From: Enterovibrio sp042096095
GTDB taxonomy: Bacteria > Pseudomonadota > Gammaproteobacteria > Enterobacterales > Vibrionaceae
NCBI GenBank assembly: GCA_042096095.1
Contig: JBELME010000078.1
Location: 1 to 15,887, forward strand
DNA: 15,887 bases
Direction of reading: 5' to 3'
Every line of letters starts with the position of its first letter. Within the stretch, counting starts at the first letter, position 1. Position numbers and translations under genes: made by a program. The notes under the pieces were generated by a model. The model ran no database searches and was not told the DNA's origin. It saw only the letters and a program-made list of their open reading frames with translations. Of this stretch, positions 13,724 to 15,887 are shown in pieces.

Positions 13724-15887
13724 TTACGCTGACATGATTTTACAAAGGGTGACTTTGGTTTCCTGCATCACAGTCACCGGGTCATAACCATAGGTTGTTG
13801 CTGTGTTTGCAGATTCACCAATGACATACGGATCAGCGCCTTCTGGGTATTTGTCCAGTAGGATTTCCCCTTGGTACACACCACCAAAGTGGAATGGCAT
13901 AAACGCCAAGCCTTTATAAACACGCGGTGTGATCATCGCTTTCACCTTAACGCGTCCTTTATCAGCACCTTCGACCCAGACATCTTGGCCATCAACAATG
14001 CCTAGGTTGTTCGCATCGACAATATTGATTTCCACAAACATTTCTTGCTGAAGCACTGCCAACCAAGGATTTGAACGGGTTTCTTCGCCGCCCCCTTCAT
14101 ATTCCACCAAGCGACCGGATGTCAGAATGATGGGGTACTCTTTCGAAACATCGTTGTCTTGAATCGACTTGTACAAGGTAGGAAGACGGTAAATATCGGC
14201 TTTGTCATTCCATGTGGCGTATTCTGGCAACAAGTCGCGACGCGGTGTATACAGTGGCTCTCGGTGAAGCGGCACGCGATCAGGGAAGGTCCATACAATG
14301 GCTCTGGCTTTCGCATTGCCGTAAGGAATGCAGCCATGTTTAATGGCGACACGCTGAATGCCGCCTGACAGATCGGTTTTCCAATTTTTGCCTTCCGCAG
14401 CCGCTTTCTCTTCCGCCGTGAGTTCATCCCACCAGCCAAGCTGCTTGAGCATTTTATCGGTAAACTCCGGGAAGCCATCTTCCAGCTCGCAGCCTTTCGA
14501 ATAGCTATCAACGGCCAGTAAATTCTTGCCTTCATATTCCACGCCAAAACGGGCGCGGAGTTACCGCCACCTCTGGCTACTTCTTTGGATGTGTCATAAA
14601 GAATATGACTTCCCGGGTGCTTCATTTCCGGCGTTCCCCAACAAGGCCAAGGCAAGCCGTAGGTTTCCCCGTTAGACGGCCCCCCTTCAGCCTCAAGCGT
14701 CGTGAAATTGAAGGTATGCCAATTCTGTTGGTGAGTTTTAATGCGTTCGGGGCTTTGGCCGGTATAACCGATCGTCCACATGCCTTTGTTGAACTCTCGA
14801 GTGATGTCTTCAATCACAGGCTCATTGTTTTTCACCTCGATATGCTTGAACAATTGATCGGAGAAACCCAGCTTGTTGGAGAGCAAATACATGATGGTGT
14901 GGTCAGGTTTAGAATCGAACAGCGGTTCAATCACCTGATCGCGCCATTGCAGCGAGCGGTTAGAGGCAGTGACAGAGCCAAAGGTCTCAAACTGCGTGGT
15001 GGATGGCAGGAGGTAAACGCCATCAGTACGGTCGTTCATGACAGCTGCAACCGTTGGATACGGATCGACAATCACCATCATGTCGAGCTTTTGCATGGCT
15101 TTACGCATTTCAGGCCCGCGAGTCTGAGAGTTCACCGCATGCCCCCAATAGAACATGGCGCGAATATTCTCTTTCTGCGCGATCTTGTCTTTGTCTTCCA
15201 GCACACCGTCAATCCATCGAGAAACCGGAATGCCGTTGCTATTAATGGGTTTTGACCCGTTGTATACCGTTGGGTCGAAGCGATCTTGAATCCAAGTAAA
15301 ATCCACATCCCACACTTGTGACCAGTGCTTCCATGCGCCGTCGGAGAGACCGTAATACCCAGGAAGGGTGTGAGAGAGTACGCCTAAATCGGTCGCGCCT
15401 TGCACGTTATCGTGACCACGGAAGATGTTCGCTCCGCCGCCAGATTTACCCATGTTACCCAGCGCCAATTCAAGGACGCAGTATGCACGGGTGTTGTTGT
15501 TACCCGTCGTATGTTGCGTACCGCCCATGCACCACACTACACAGCCCGGACGATTTTCAGAGAGGATTTTCGCGGCTTTGTACATGTCTTCACGCCCTAC
15601 ACCGGACACGCGTTCGACTTCTTCTGGCGTCCACTTCGCAACTTCTTGGCGGATTTCATCCATACCAAACACGCGCTGGCGAATGAATTCTTTGTCTTCC
15701 CACTGATTGTCGAAAATATGCCAGAGCAGCCCCCAAATGAAGGCGATGTCCGTTCCCGGACGCAATTGCACAAAGTGGTCACCTTTTGCGGCAGTGCGGG
15801 TGCGGCGCGGATCGGCGACGACAATTTTGCAACCGCTCCTTTCTTTCGCGATGAGGATATGCTGCATGGCAACAGGGTGTGCTTCCG
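13724..15887 (-). pseudogene. fdhA: formate dehydrogenase alpha (catalytic) subunit, frameshifted and cut by the window edge
   Basis: This is the molybdopterin-guanine-dinucleotide subunit that oxidises formate to CO2, normally exported by Tat to the periplasmic face. The frame is open from the right edge, where EAHPVAMQHI follows the region of the active-site Sec/Cys, which lies outside the window. Family blocks include VVADPRRTRTA, GGTQHTTGNNNTRA, LGNMGKSGGGANIFRGHDN and, late, ILTSGRLVEYEGGGEETRSN, the start of the C-terminal dinucleotide-binding domain. At about 14559 one base is missing. The upstream frame reads GGGNS and then non-homologous residues to a stop at 14122, while the true sequence resumes in the next frame as FGVEYEGKNLLAVDSYSKG. 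Restoring one T (minus strand) gives NFRARFGVEYEG and a continuous 720-residue partial product ending at 13724. Real mutation and sequencing error cannot be told apart here. The rest of the gene looks intact. Confidence 0.9.

Noticed and set aside
14545..14565. Programmed -1 frameshift signal in fdhA
   Set aside because: No canonical slippery heptamer in the zero frame and no evident downstream stimulatory stem. A simple missing base explains the data better.
14605..15255. 216-codon open frame on the plus strand opposite fdhA
   Set aside because: The protein resembles no family I know and is the antisense of a clearly conserved molybdopterin domain. Frame-mirroring explains its length.
1..15887. 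Mobile element, CRISPR array, tRNA/rRNA or integron recombination sites
   Set aside because: No transposase or integrase reading frame, no spaced direct repeats, and no cloverleaf or attC-like structure was seen. The hairpin at 10983-11017 lacks the integron core-site sequences.

Overview
The window looks like chromosomal DNA of a gammaproteobacterium. Protein similarity recalled from memory points to Vibrionaceae (Vibrio, Photobacterium, Grimontia or Enterovibrio type). That placement is an inference. It rests on an enterobacterial/vibrio-type fused hisB and hisI, the his gene order, and a three-subunit formate dehydrogenase of the Vibrio/Shewanella FDH3 kind. No tRNA, rRNA, insertion sequence, integrase or CRISPR array was seen.

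Region 1 (1-5330, + strand) is most of a histidine biosynthesis operon: the 3' end of hisD, then hisC, hisB, hisH, hisA, hisF and hisI. It is tightly packed, with a 19-nt hisA/hisF overlap and a 4-nt hisF/hisI overlap, and it closes with a clear intrinsic terminator. Together these genes cover every step from phosphoribosyl-ATP to histidine except hisG (absent from the window) and the histidinol-phosphatase step, which is supplied by the N-terminal half of HisB. hisG and the leader/attenuator should lie to the left.

Region 2 (5331-11078, + strand) is a complete six-gene pathway for CMP-pseudaminic acid, a nine-carbon sialic-acid-like sugar: pseB, pseC, pseF, pseG, pseH and pseI. UDP-GlcNAc is dehydrated and epimerised (PseB), aminated (PseC), N-acetylated (PseH), stripped of UDP (PseG), condensed with phosphoenolpyruvate (PseI) and activated with CTP (PseF). 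Four of the five junctions are 4-nt ATGA or GTGA overlaps, so this is one transcription unit. It ends in a long imperfect hairpin over the pseI stop codon and then a GC-rich intrinsic terminator. No transferase or acceptor protein is present, so what the sugar decorates (flagellin, lipopolysaccharide or capsule) cannot be read here.

Region 3 (11083-11844, - strand) is a single gene for an MTA/SAH nucleosidase-type enzyme that carries a Sec signal peptide and so should be periplasmic. It converges on the pse operon.

Region 4 (11965-15887, - strand) is the downstream part of a respiratory formate dehydrogenase operon. The catalytic alpha subunit runs off the right edge and carries a single-base frameshift. 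It is followed by the four-cluster iron-sulfur beta subunit, the membrane cytochrome b gamma subunit and a terminator. Apart from the frameshift, the region is ordinary. I see no wholly new system. The points most worth checking are the exported nucleosidase, the fdhA frameshift and the pse cluster placed directly behind the his operon.
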